From the NCBI RefSeq assembly GCF_026239555.1, contig NZ_JAPIVP010000015.1, positions 1 to 64,000 of the forward strand: a DNA stretch of 64,000 nt, read 5' to 3'. Below, piece after piece: positions 18,286 through 26,316 of the stretch (positions are counted from its first letter, which is position 1; each line of letters starts with the position of its first letter). The notes beneath the pieces were generated by a model. The model was not told the origin of the DNA and ran no database searches. It saw only the letters and a program-made list of their open reading frames with translations. Source of the DNA: Pedobacter sp. PF22-3. GTDB lineage: Bacteria; Bacteroidota; Bacteroidia; Sphingobacteriales; Sphingobacteriaceae. The position numbers and the translations under genes were made by a program.

Positions 18286-19318
18286 TTTTTAGTTTTTTTT
18301 GAGTTAACCTGGTTTTGGTGCTTTTCATTTCTAGCTTTAGCAAGCGTTCTTCATAGCTTTTATTTATTGTTCTCTGTTCAGTAAGTTGTTTATCTTTTTC
18401 GATCAGATGCAGCGTCAACTCCTCTATCTTTTTCTGTTGTAATTTGAGCATTTCACTCACCGCAATTCCATTCACTTCTACTTCTTGAGCACTTGGCATT
18501 CCAGGCAAATGTTTATGCGTTTTGATATAACTTTCCAATTCTTCCAACTTTCCAATCTTATAACCCTCAGCAAAAACATAATCGGGCCAGTTGGTGGCTT
18601 CTACCTTAATTTCTTTGGCCCTGATGTTACCATTTACTGCAAGTTTATCAGTGGGTGAATTCACGCCTATGCCCATATTTCCATTACCTAAAATTCTTAA
18701 GAGTTGTCTTTCCTGACTAGCATTATTATAACTATAAAAAGCAAACCCACCTTGAGATCCGGCGCCTTCGTTAGCAACAAAATCAGTCTCTCCATCTCCA
18801 GCAGTCCTATTCCAGCCCATCAGCATCTTACCTGTACCTGCCAGGCTTTGATACGCAACAGGGTTTCCGTACATATCAAGGTTTGCATACTGTCCTCCAA
18901 ACTTTACCGTACCCATCACATCCAATGTCGCACTAGGATCTGATGTACCGATGCCTACATACCCATTATATTGCCAGGTCATAGCATGCTGATCTGGCAC
19001 ATTGTTCTGATTGGCTGCTCCGTTTACAAAAAGGTCTAACCTCGAGCCCCACACATTCGGGCCACCATGAGCAATCCTAAATTCTGCCGATTCAGGATAA
19101 CTGTAATTCGGTGTCCCAGGGCGCGAAAACTTCAACAGCGATTGTGCAGACGAGACTACACCAGCTGGTTTGCTATCTGGATTAACTAATATATGCAATG
19201 GCGCACTAGGATTAAGCGTACCAATTCCTGCCGGGCCATTATTTGGAAAGGTATTCTGTGCATGAGTCAGGCTTCCTCCACACATTATGGAGCAGAGCAT
19301 TAAAAATTTAAAATTCAT
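18275..19318 (-). CDS. Tail-fibre-like secreted array protein, member 3 (type A)
   Basis: The 347-residue protein has a signal peptide (1-20, THAQ) and repeated GIG units (AGIGTLNPSAPLHI, GYVGIGTSDPSATLDV, GNMGIGVNSPTDKLAVNGNI) separated by variable parts. The type A module (NWPDYVFAEGYKIGKLEELE) is almost identical to that of member 4. The tail is long, basic and coiled-coil-like. The start lies 2 bp after the out-of-frame stop of the frameshifted member 2 (TAA at 19321-19323), which shows where member 2 originally ended. Confidence 0.87.
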   Translation of the reverse strand: MNFKFLMLCSIMCGGSLTHAQNTFPNNGPAGIGTLNPSAPLHILVNPDSKPAGVVSSAQSLLKFSRPGTPNYSYPESAEFRIAHGGPNVWGSRLDLFVNGAANQNNVPDQHAMTWQYNGYVGIGTSDPSATLDVMGTVKFGGQYANLDMYGNPVAYQSLAGTGKMLMGWNRTAGDGETDFVANEGAGSQGGFAFYSYNNASQERQLLRILGNGNMGIGVNSPTDKLAVNGNIRAKEIKVEATNWPDYVFAEGYKIGKLEELESYIKTHKHLPGMPSAQEVEVNGIAVSEMLKLQQKKIEELTLHLIEKDKQLTEQRTINKSYEERLLKLEMKSTKTRLTQKKLKNAK

Positions 19319-19320
19319 GT

Positions 19321-19395
19321 TTAATGTTTTTGTTGATCAGTTTTTGGATTATTGTCTTCCAGAATTCCCATCCTTTTAATCAGTTCATCAAGTTT
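19321..19395 (-). pseudogene. Out-of-frame coiled-coil tail of array member 2
   Basis: This stretch encodes about 23 residues beginning LDELIKRMGILEDNN, in the frame next to that of member 2, and ends with TAA 2 bp before the ATG of member 3. It aligns with the tail of member 11 (INALINRVDILENKKKK). It is the detached end of member 2. Confidence 0.75.
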
Positions 19396-20171
19396 TTATC
19401 TTTTTCGATGAGATGTAAGGTTAGTTCTTCTATTTTTTGTTGCTGCAGTTTCAGCATTTCACTTACCGCAATCCCATTTACTTCTATATCTTTGGCAGAT
19501 GGCATTCCAGGCAAGTGCTTGTTTGCTTTGATATAATCTTCCAACGCTTTCAACGGCCCAACCTGATAACCATCTTCAAAAACATAATCGGGCCAGTTAG
19601 TAGCTTCTACCTTGATTTCTTTAGCGCGGATGTTACCATTTATGGCCAACTTATAATTGTTGTCAGGAATGGCCATGTTAATCGCCAAATTCCCCTCATG
19701 ATCACTTGTAATTACTGACTTGATGTTTAACGGAAGTAGCTCTGTTAACCCTGAAGGAAGAGATTCAGTGACGGTATTTACCACTAGTTTGGTCGCGTCT
19801 CCTCCAAACATACAAGATTTAACGGCTATGGCAGTCCAGTGGTTAGTAATTAAATAGAAATCTATATTACCATTCGTATTATGATAAGCATGCAGAGAAT
19901 AGCGGTCTGAGATACCACCCGTCGTAAATTTTGTTATTCTTAACTCATTTCTGTTGGCAATATAATAAGTAGTTTCGCCTGTTTGATAAGATTCCCAGGC
20001 TCCTCCCAAAACCTCTACCTTTAGTTTCTGCAAATTGGAGCCATCACTTGGGGGCAGGCTCCCTAGATATACATGCAATTGTTGCCCAGCATTTCCAATT
20101 ATTTCTTTGCCATATTGTGCTTTTAGAAGAAATGGAAATAAGTATAACAAGATTAGGATTATTTTTTTCAT
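19380..20171 (-). CDS. Tail-fibre-like secreted array protein, member 2 (type A), C-terminus shortened by a frameshift
   Basis: The 263-residue frame has a signal peptide (1-18, LLKAQ), a variable N-domain of about 150 residues, an atypical GIG-like unit (GNLAINMAIPDNNYKLAING) and the type A module (NWPDYVFEDGYQVGPLKALE). It stops abruptly after HLIEKDKNLMN, where its relatives continue with a coiled coil. In the next frame the sequence reads LDELIKRMGILEDNNPK and on to a TAA at 19321-19323, as expected for the missing tail. One base, most simply an A in the A5 run (minus strand) at 19393-19397, seems to have been lost. The protein may still fold, because module and coiled-coil start are intact. 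Confidence 0.82.
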   Translation of the reverse strand: MKKIILILLYLFPFLLKAQYGKEIIGNAGQQLHVYLGSLPPSDGSNLQKLKVEVLGGAWESYQTGETTYYIANRNELRITKFTTGGISDRYSLHAYHNTNGNIDFYLITNHWTAIAVKSCMFGGDATKLVVNTVTESLPSGLTELLPLNIKSVITSDHEGNLAINMAIPDNNYKLAINGNIRAKEIKVEATNWPDYVFEDGYQVGPLKALEDYIKANKHLPGMPSAKDIEVNGIAVSEMLKLQQQKIEELTLHLIEKDKNLMN

Positions 20172-20230
20172 GATGGGTTGAGGAGTGTTAATAAGTATAT
20201 CGTTTAAATTTTCAGCTAATGATTAGCAGT

Positions 20231-21217
20231 TTATTTTATTTTCTTCAAGATTTCTTTAAGCATTTTATCCTGGCGGTCAAGCTTCGTTTCGAGAGTGGTG
20301 ATTTTAAGGTTTTGTTTGTTAAGCTGCTTTTCTTTTTCGATCAGATGTAAAGTGAGCTCCTCAACCTTTTGCAACAGCTTAATATTCAGTTCACCGAGGT
20401 TTACTCCATTTTCTACCATCTGCTTGGCCGTTGGGATTTCGGGAAGTTGTTTATTGGTTTTTACGAATTTTTCCAGTTCGGCTAATTCAGGAAGTTTATA
20501 ATCGGGTTCGAAAACGAAATCGGCACCTGTGGTATTTACCACTATTTCATTGGCCCGGGCTTTTCCGTTTACGTCAAGAAGATACGTACTGTTAGCTTGA
20601 CTTGTTTTACCAATGATTACATTACCATTGTCACTAATTACAAATTTCGGCCCCATCGCGGAATTATCCTGATTATAACTCCAAAACTGTAGAGAATTAC
20701 CATAATATCCAGTCATATTGTATATCGCCCAGCGATAGGCCAAATTACTGGCCGTTTTATTAGGGTTTTCGAGCCACAAAGATCCGCCTTCATTTGAGCC
20801 TACATTAGACAGAATACTGCCAGCAACAGATAATTTTTGAGTTGGGTTATCTATTCCTATACCTACATTACCAGCACCTTTTAGTGTTAAAACTGTTTTG
20901 GGACCATTTTTATAGGCTCCTAGCACGAGGTATGGATCTGCCGGATTACTTACATAATTGAAATGAAATTCATCTTCAGAACCATTTGTACCTTCTGAAA
21001 ACGCACCTTTAAATAAAATAGTTCCTAAACCGCCACTTAAACTCGGCGCAAGTCTTAACACAGGCCTTTGACCTTCAATCTGCAATACTGGTCCGCCAAA
21101 CCAAGAGGTTGGATTTAGTGTACCAATACCCACATTTCCTGAAGTTGGGAAAGTATTTTGGGCAAACAAAAAGTTACCCGTAAATAATGAGAGGCCAATT
21201 AAGATGATTTTTTTCAT
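20231..21217 (-). CDS. Tail-fibre-like secreted array protein, member 1 (type B)
   Basis: The 328-residue protein is the first fibre gene in transcription order. It has a signal peptide (1-19, FLFAQ) and GIG-type units (GNVGIGTLNPTSWF, GNVGIGIDNPTQKLSVAGSI, GNVIIGKTSQANSTYLLDVN). A divergent type B module follows (ANEIVVNTTGADFVFEPDYK, KQLPEIPTAKQMVENGVNLG), then a heptad tail. Its ATG overlaps the stop of the MORN-repeat gene by 4 bp, which ties the array to the upstream gspC-like and lipoprotein genes. Confidence 0.87.
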   Translation of the reverse strand: MKKIILIGLSLFTGNFLFAQNTFPTSGNVGIGTLNPTSWFGGPVLQIEGQRPVLRLAPSLSGGLGTILFKGAFSEGTNGSEDEFHFNYVSNPADPYLVLGAYKNGPKTVLTLKGAGNVGIGIDNPTQKLSVAGSILSNVGSNEGGSLWLENPNKTASNLAYRWAIYNMTGYYGNSLQFWSYNQDNSAMGPKFVISDNGNVIIGKTSQANSTYLLDVNGKARANEIVVNTTGADFVFEPDYKLPELAELEKFVKTNKQLPEIPTAKQMVENGVNLGELNIKLLQKVEELTLHLIEKEKQLNKQNLKITTLETKLDRQDKMLKEILKKIK

Positions 21218-21831
21218 TGTTTTGTTTTTTTATCTTTTTTAAAAATGGATTTTAACCAACGGGCAATTTTCACTGCCCTGCTGGGTTGGTAAGCGATAAC
21301 CTTACCTTTATTGTAGCGGATAACCTGGATACTATCGGCACTCACCCGCTTTTCCAGTTTCCCATTTAATAAACCATCGAGGTATTTTCCCCTTTCCAGC
21401 AGTATACCATCCTGATCGTATTTTTCAAACCTGCCGTTGGCTTTACCTGAAGAATAATTAATGATTGAATCCAGTTTTCCGTCTTCACCCCAGTTTTTCC
21501 ATCTACCTGTTTTCAGACCCATTTGGTATAATCCCTGTGTTTTAAGTCCTTTGGTATCGTAAAATTCATTATATATACCATCCAGCAGTTTACCGCTATA
21601 GCCACCTTGGGTGTATCGGATCTGGTTGCCGCTAAACCAGGCATAATTTCGGTCAGATTTCATATTACCTAACCCTGTTTCCGGTTTTTGCACATAAAAA
21701 ACAGCTTTATAATGCTCGTAATTAACGGTATGGGTATAGTGATCTACATTAAAATAGGATGTTATTCGTTGTGCACCAGCCTTAAAAAACAGCAGGCACA
21801 GCAGGAGCATGGTGATGTAAACTAATTTCAT
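21214..21831 (-). CDS. Exported MORN-repeat (YwqK-type) protein
   Basis: The 205-residue protein has a signal peptide (1-20, KAGAQ) and four to five MORN-like repeats between about residues 75 and 175 (LLDGIYNEFYDTKGLKTQGL, MGLKTGRWKNWGEDGKLDSI, KANGRFEKYDQDGILLERGK). A basic tail follows. Such YwqK-type proteins are common in Bacteroidota and are often named antitoxins without proof. It overlaps its upstream neighbour by 4 bp and the first fibre gene by 4 bp, so it belongs to the same operon. A structural or binding role at the envelope is likely; the exact role is unknown. Confidence 0.82.
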   Translation of the reverse strand: MKLVYITMLLLCLLFFKAGAQRITSYFNVDHYTHTVNYEHYKAVFYVQKPETGLGNMKSDRNYAWFSGNQIRYTQGGYSGKLLDGIYNEFYDTKGLKTQGLYQMGLKTGRWKNWGEDGKLDSIINYSSGKANGRFEKYDQDGILLERGKYLDGLLNGKLEKRVSADSIQVIRYNKGKVIAYQPSRAVKIARWLKSIFKKDKKTKQ

Positions 21832-22319
21832 TGTTTTATAGATAAAAATTTTGTTGCGTTCTGGTATTCGACTTTTATCGAATCACCAATCCTTTTTATA
21901 AATTTTAAGCCATTTGCCCGTTCACCCTCACTAAGCATGACTTCTTTCCCATTTACACTGATAATGGCGACATGTGTTTTTTCTGCACGGTTATAAATCT
22001 GCCCGCTATAAATAATTCCCGACCAATTTACCTGCGGTTTAAATGGAGCAGGTGTTGTTGGTGATATGGGTGTTGATGGTTTGTCCACAGGTTTGGGTTC
22101 GGCAGCAGTTAAGGCAAAAGGATCTGCATAGTTCATTTCCAATGTTACCTGGTCTTTTGCATGATCAATCATATTAAAATAAGGCTCTTTAATGGTCCTC
22201 GAATTAACTGGCACGTTATCTTCAGTAGCCAGCCCGGTAAAAACCCGATAAAAAATAATACCCCATACACCTGCTACACAGCAAATGAGCAAATAGGTGG
22301 TTCTTTTACTCTTCATCAT
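21828..22319 (-). CDS. GspC-like inner-membrane protein (HR-domain)
   Basis: The 163-residue protein has a short cytoplasmic start, one transmembrane helix (about 9-28, YLLICCVAGVWGIIFYRVF), a proline-rich linker (KPSTPISPTTPAPFKPQ) and a C-terminal domain of about 65 residues. That domain fits the GspC/PilP homology region: WSGIIYSGQIYNRAEKTHVA, then IISVNGKEVMLSEGERANGL, then the VEYQ...FLSI strand. In type II secretion and type IV pili this region links the inner-membrane platform to the secretin. Its presence here, with the pseudopilins and GspF 15 kb downstream in the same train, supports one machine. The family match is by eye. Confidence 0.65.
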   Translation of the reverse strand: MMKSKRTTYLLICCVAGVWGIIFYRVFTGLATEDNVPVNSRTIKEPYFNMIDHAKDQVTLEMNYADPFALTAAEPKPVDKPSTPISPTTPAPFKPQVNWSGIIYSGQIYNRAEKTHVAIISVNGKEVMLSEGERANGLKFIKRIGDSIKVEYQNATKFLSIKQ

Positions 22320-23263
22320 TACTGTATGGTAAAAGTTCTGATCTCACTATAGGCACCAGCATTTCCGGCTTTATCAAAAGCCCTCACTCTCCAGGCAACG
22401 GTTTCACCAACGTTACCGGCATCAAAAACGTGTTCGGTAGAAGTTACGATCAGTGGATAACTCTTACTATAGGGCGTCTGTTCATCACTTTGGTATACCG
22501 ATATCTCATAACGTTCTGCATCGGCAAGTCTACTCCAAGTTAGCCTTACCGGCCGGGATACGGCCTGCTTATTAGAGGGGGTATTGAGCAATACCCGTTC
22601 AGGACCTGTAACATCATAGATCAAGCTTCTTACGGTACTCCATTTCGAGTTCTCCACGCTGTTTTCTGCCCGTACACGGAACTGATAAGTTCCTTCCTTG
22701 CTTAGTGTTTGTAGAAAGCCCAGGTTATCAGTTGTAATGTTGAGTGTCATGTTATTTTCATCGAGAAAATTATTATTATCTACCTGTAAGCGATATACTT
22801 TGGCACCGAAAAGCTTAAGCCATTCGTATCTTACATCAGGTTTTGAAAAATAAAGTCCACTTGACGGAACCGTAAGCTGTACACTCTGCTCTTTAAGACT
22901 GGAAGGAAATATTTCAAGCGAACGGGTACTGTAATTACTTGCACTACTACCGTTTTCGCCCCTTACCCGCCATTCATATTTTCCCGGGTCCATGGTATAT
23001 ACAAATTTTTCGGTCTTGATCAAAGTATCCAAAACCATTTTACTTACACTGTCAAATTTTGGCGAAACGATCTGTAACCGGTAAAAGAGCGCATCGGCCA
23101 TTGGGTTCCACCAAAACGTCTGTTGATAGCTATTGGTTTCGAGTTTATTGGCAGGGGCCAGGATATCTATACTTCGATTTTCTATGGATGGCTCTATAAA
23201 TTCACTGCAGCCTGCCATTAATAGCAAAACACTTACCATTAAAAGATTTATATTTTTTTTCAT
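22319..23263 (-). CDS. Lipoprotein with repeated Fn3-like domains
   Basis: The 314-residue protein has a lipobox (LLMAGC, Cys about 19) and three Fn3-like beta-sandwich repeats of about 90 residues. Each repeat begins with a run such as ILAPANKLETNSYQQTFWWN, LTVPSSGLYFSKPDVRYEWL or LNTPSNKQAVSRPVRLTWSR and ends with a Y-x-W/F-R-V-R-A strand (YEWRVRGENG, YQFRVRAENS, VAWRVRAFDK). It shares one base with the gspC-like gene downstream. As an outer-membrane lipoprotein it could be a scaffold or pilotin-like factor for the machine; that is inference. Confidence 0.82.
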   Translation of the reverse strand: MKKNINLLMVSVLLLMAGCSEFIEPSIENRSIDILAPANKLETNSYQQTFWWNPMADALFYRLQIVSPKFDSVSKMVLDTLIKTEKFVYTMDPGKYEWRVRGENGSSASNYSTRSLEIFPSSLKEQSVQLTVPSSGLYFSKPDVRYEWLKLFGAKVYRLQVDNNNFLDENNMTLNITTDNLGFLQTLSKEGTYQFRVRAENSVENSKWSTVRSLIYDVTGPERVLLNTPSNKQAVSRPVRLTWSRLADAERYEISVYQSDEQTPYSKSYPLIVTSTEHVFDAGNVGETVAWRVRAFDKAGNAGAYSEIRTFTIQ

Positions 23264-23266
23264 CGG

Positions 23267-24109
23267 TTAAAACTGTATATTAATTTCGTACATGGACTGT
23301 ACTTTTATCAGGATTCCTCCAAAGGTAATTAAAGCCTCTGCCAATCTGGAGTAAGAAAAGATTTGAACAATAGCCTTTTTTTTAATCATTTTTTGCGCCT
23401 TTTTTTCAAAAAAAGCCTTTCTGTATGTACTACCAATCAGGAGTTTATTCGTTTCATTGCCATTAAGCATGACGGTATTTCCCTCTATAGCAGTAATTTT
23501 TTCATCACTGATGATATAAGATTTATGTATCCGGCTAAAACAGGCACTGGGCAAACCATCTTCCATTTCTTTCATCGTGTTATGGCAAGAGAAACGTTGG
23601 TTATTTTCCATGTGAAGTACTACATAGTTCTGCATGGCCTGTATGTAAATCAATTGGTCGCATTTGATCAGGAATTCTTTTAGTCCTTTAGCATCTGCCT
23701 TAATAAAAAAAGAATCTATCACCTGCTGCTTTTTTGTGCCTTGTACACCGTGGGCGAGCTGTGTAAGATGATCGAATTTATTGATGGTTTTTGCAAAACG
23801 GTTAAAGGTAACTGGCCTGATCAGGAAATCAAATGCCGAATGCTCAAAAGCTTCGAAAGCCATTTCCGTATTTTCGGATACCAAAACGATGGAAGAAAAC
23901 TGTTTGATTCGTTCCAGCCAGCCATTGCTACCACTTAAAAATACAACATCAACAAAAACAATATCGGGTCTGATAGAATATACGGCATCAAAACTTTCTG
24001 GCCGCTGTACCGAATATCCCTTTAATTGAGTAAGCGGATAGTCGTTTATGTACATACATAAAGATTCTACGGTATGCAGTTCACCGATTACATAACAGCT
24101 GATCATCAT
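23267..24109 (-). CDS. LytTR-family response regulator
   Basis: The 280-residue protein has a receiver-like domain (about 1-115) with a possible phosphoacceptor Asp54 in IRPDIVFVDVVF. The paired acidic residues usually found after the first strand are missing (CYVIGELH). A LytTR DNA-binding domain spans about 130-240 (LIYIQAMQNYVVLHMENNQR, SRIHKSYIISDEKITAIEGN). A tail of about 38 residues (from KKKAIVQIF to the end at INIQF) goes past the usual LytTR end. It is the first gene of the train that leads into the fibre array and is the natural candidate for its regulator. No partner kinase lies in the window. Confidence 0.85.
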   Translation of the reverse strand: MMISCYVIGELHTVESLCMYINDYPLTQLKGYSVQRPESFDAVYSIRPDIVFVDVVFLSGSNGWLERIKQFSSIVLVSENTEMAFEAFEHSAFDFLIRPVTFNRFAKTINKFDHLTQLAHGVQGTKKQQVIDSFFIKADAKGLKEFLIKCDQLIYIQAMQNYVVLHMENNQRFSCHNTMKEMEDGLPSACFSRIHKSYIISDEKITAIEGNTVMLNGNETNKLLIGSTYRKAFFEKKAQKMIKKKAIVQIFSYSRLAEALITFGGILIKVQSMYEINIQF

Positions 24110-24481
24110 TTTTTAGTCTAAAATATACTTTTGCCATGCCTCTTTTCAGACATTGAAATTTAATATTGATTAAAGCAGAAACCGACTGGTTTGTTTATGG
24201 ATCCTGGGATGGAATAATACCTGTAAAGCAGGATATTTTGAGAGAAGCATTAACAATAGACGAGTACATTTTTTTGCCGTTTAACCTGCTCTAATATCTT
24301 TAAAAAAATATAAATTGCAAAAGAACAGCAAACAAAAAAAACAAATAATGCGTTAAATAGCTGTAATCAGGTAAATACAATTGAAATTTTAGCTTTTTTG
24401 AAGAAGTAAAGTAACAGGAATACCTTAAAAAGTAAATATTTCGTTACAAAAAGAATCTAACAAGTTATATTTGTATTCTGC

Positions 24482-24538
24482 CCGATCATTTAAATATGCT
24501 AAAAAGATGGCGAAACGATGTAGCGCTGATTGCGAAGA
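24482..24538 (+). pseudogene. Fragment related to the unknown gene at 30784-31371
   Basis: In one frame the sequence reads PDHLNMLKRWRNDVALIAK, against PNHLKMLKRWRNDAALESE in the intact gene (at 30892-30948). At DNA level about 40 of 47 positions agree by eye over the core. Outside this stretch similarity stops. This is either a relic of a second copy or a fragment left by recombination. Confidence 0.6.
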
Positions 24539-25149
24539 GGCTGGAATGGTTATTGGTAATCCAAATACCGTAGTTTTTAATAACCTTAATTTTTCAAGTG
24601 CATTTGCTTATACAATAAATATGTGGTGATAAAAAAATCAATATTTAAAATTCTTTACTGTGATTTATCTTAGAGCCATTTGCAGAAAAATGATAATTTT
24701 TTAAGCCATTAGCGTATTAAGTTCAATATTTACTCTAAATAGCCCGTAAGCGCTTCAGGCTATATGGCCATGCGGACAATTTTGACATGCCGTCTTGAAA
24801 AATAATTCAGATTTTTTCGTTGCAGGGCTCAAGTCCGAATACCATTGCCTCATTTTAACGAGGATAAAACTTGATCTGGAAACTAAAGAAATTTTTGAGG
24901 TTGATGATTTTAGAAGATAATACCTCTATAGTTAGTATGGTTTTATTCTGAAGTCTGTAACTTACCACAACGGAGCATTATCTTACTGTAATGAAAATTT
25001 ATTCTTTAAAGTTAGTCAAGTGGTATCGAAATAACTGGTGCACAATTGGAAATCTGGATTAACTATTATTTATAACTTGCTCATTTATTACGTTTGGATT
25101 ATTAAGTTATTATCCCAGCGGGATCACACCAAAGACTGTCAAAATGTAT

Positions 25150-25184
25150 AAAACCCTGCAATCGCACGATTAGCAGGGTTTTTG
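25150..25184. terminator. Strong bidirectional hairpin terminator
   Basis: AAAACCCTGC at 25150-25159 pairs with GCAGGGTTTT at 25173-25182. Inside, AATCG and CGATT can extend the stem. A T-run follows on the plus strand and an A-run precedes, so it can act both ways. No gene ends directly at it, which fits a decayed neighbourhood. Confidence 0.7.
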
Positions 25185-25228
25185 CTTTTAGGGAATTGCC
25201 AAATCGTTGAGAAAGCGCTATCCTATGC

Positions 25229-25360
25229 CTGTCCGTAGCGTTCCGCAGGGCTCTACGGATTAGTAAATAGAAAAGAGTCTGTGACTCGCTTTTATTTGAG
25301 TTTATAAGTTCAATTTTATTCTTATATCCGTAGAGACGCTATGCTTAACTCTACGGACAG
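25229..25360. repeat. Nested palindromic element (MITE-like)
   Basis: CTGTCCGTAG (25229-25238) and CTCTACGGAT (25251-25260) form one hairpin. ATCCGTAGAG (25326-25335) and CTACGGACAG (25351-25360) form another. The two arms are also inverted copies of each other, so the whole 132-bp unit is palindromic at two levels. This is the shape of a miniature inverted-repeat or REP-doublet element. Confidence 0.65.
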
Positions 25361-25400
25361 AGGGGTTCGATTTCAAATTTCTAAGTTTGCGAAATTAATA

Positions 25401-25850
25401 TCAACTCCAGTTTAGGAGTTCTATTATATTCCCGTCCGGGTCTGAGATGTAAATAAACCTAAATACACCGATATTATCAAAATGATGTTCGCTTAGCTCT
25501 CCAATTTTCGATGCTCCATTCTTTAATGCTATTGCTAAAACCCCCGCAATATCCTCTACCTTAAATGCGATATGTCCAAATCCTTTTTGATTAGCTAAGT
25601 GTCTTTCAGCATTAATCATTTCTGAATACTGATAGATTTCTAATGTCGGTCCATTATCCCCATAGCCAGGTAGCCGTAATTGTACCCCTTGTAAATTCGC
25701 GTTAAAGACGCCGGTGCCTTTTTCAAGCCACTCCCCTTGATAGTTTCGTATAGGTGGAACCGCTATGCAATTAAACACGATTTCATAGAAACGTGCAAGT
25801 TCCTTCCAATCCTTTGTTATAATGTTGGTATGCGCATACTTTATATTCAT
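25401..25850 (-). CDS. VOC (glyoxalase/bleomycin-resistance) family protein
   Basis: The start is set at the ATG at 25850, giving 149 residues from MNIKYAHTNIITKDWKELAR. The frame continues upstream without family similarity. Two VOC half-domains are visible: residues 1-65 and from about 85 (GFGHIAFKVEDIAGVLAIAL) to FIYISDPDGNIIELLNW. The metal ligands typical of the family can be matched to His7, His91 and Glu near the end (IIELL), so it may be a metal-binding lyase or dioxygenase-like enzyme. Substrate unknown. Confidence 0.82.
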   Translation of the reverse strand: MNIKYAHTNIITKDWKELARFYEIVFNCIAVPPIRNYQGEWLEKGTGVFNANLQGVQLRLPGYGDNGPTLEIYQYSEMINAERHLANQKGFGHIAFKVEDIAGVLAIALKNGASKIGELSEHHFDNIGVFRFIYISDPDGNIIELLNWS

Positions 25851-26052
25851 GATGTAAATTCTGACTTGATTGTACGTAAAGGTATTAAAGGTAAGATTTT
25901 TTGCAATTTGTCCTTCTCTGGCGTGATAAAATTTTTTGTCCTTTAAGCCATTTAAAAGTATTGTTTTGCCTTCAAATTTCCTGTAATAAACCAACAAGAA
26001 ATATCAAGTTTATTGCCTGTTGTGTTCTCCTGAAATTGCCATTTACAATAAA

Positions 26053-26262
26053 CTATTCTATATTACCATTAAAAGATGCTAAATGTAGATTATATTTTTT
26101 CCTAATTATAATATTCGTTTTATAAAAGGGAATACTGCCCACTTTGTAAAGGCCTTTTTCTTTATCAATTACTACAGCCCACATTGTCTCAATGGTTTCT
26201 TCGTCAAGAACGTTGCTGTAAAATTGGAAAAGTATTTTTTCGTATTCTTCTTCTTCTGCCAT
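26053..26262 (-). CDS. Short DUF4265-like protein, probably truncated
   Basis: The ATG at 26262 gives 69 residues; an in-frame TTG at 26277 is less likely. The segment TMWAVVIDKEKGLYKVGSIP followed by FY matches the start of DUF4265 proteins, which usually run to about 120-140 residues. The frame ends soon after in LHLASFNGNIE, so the second half of the domain is missing. It may be a decayed gene. Confidence 0.45.
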   Translation of the reverse strand: MAEEEEYEKILFQFYSNVLDEETIETMWAVVIDKEKGLYKVGSIPFYKTNIIIRKKYNLHLASFNGNIE

Positions 26263-26316
26263 TTTAAAAGAGGTCAAATTATTTATTACTTATAATTTAG
26301 GGTTGAGCAAGTTTGG

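Larger units (their letters stand above)
24110..25400. other. Spacer of 1.3 kb with a gene relic, a terminator and a palindromic repeat
   Basis: No intact gene was found. The spacer holds a short relic of a gene like the one at 30784-31371 (24482-24538), a strong hairpin terminator (25150-25184) and a nested palindromic element (25229-25360), each listed separately. A TATATTTG box on the plus strand at 24466-24473 precedes the relic but has no good TTG at the expected distance. The rest is AT-rich with many stops in all frames. I could not find a convincing TAnnTTTG promoter for the LytTR gene on the minus strand. Confidence 0.6.

Noticed and set aside
7387-21217. Prophage
   Set aside because: Tail-fibre-like heads suggested a phage, but every array protein has a Sec signal peptide and no phage structural, terminase or integrase gene is present.
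23363-23683. Plus-strand frame of 106 codons inside the LytTR gene
   Set aside because: Shadow frame of a clearly conserved regulator.
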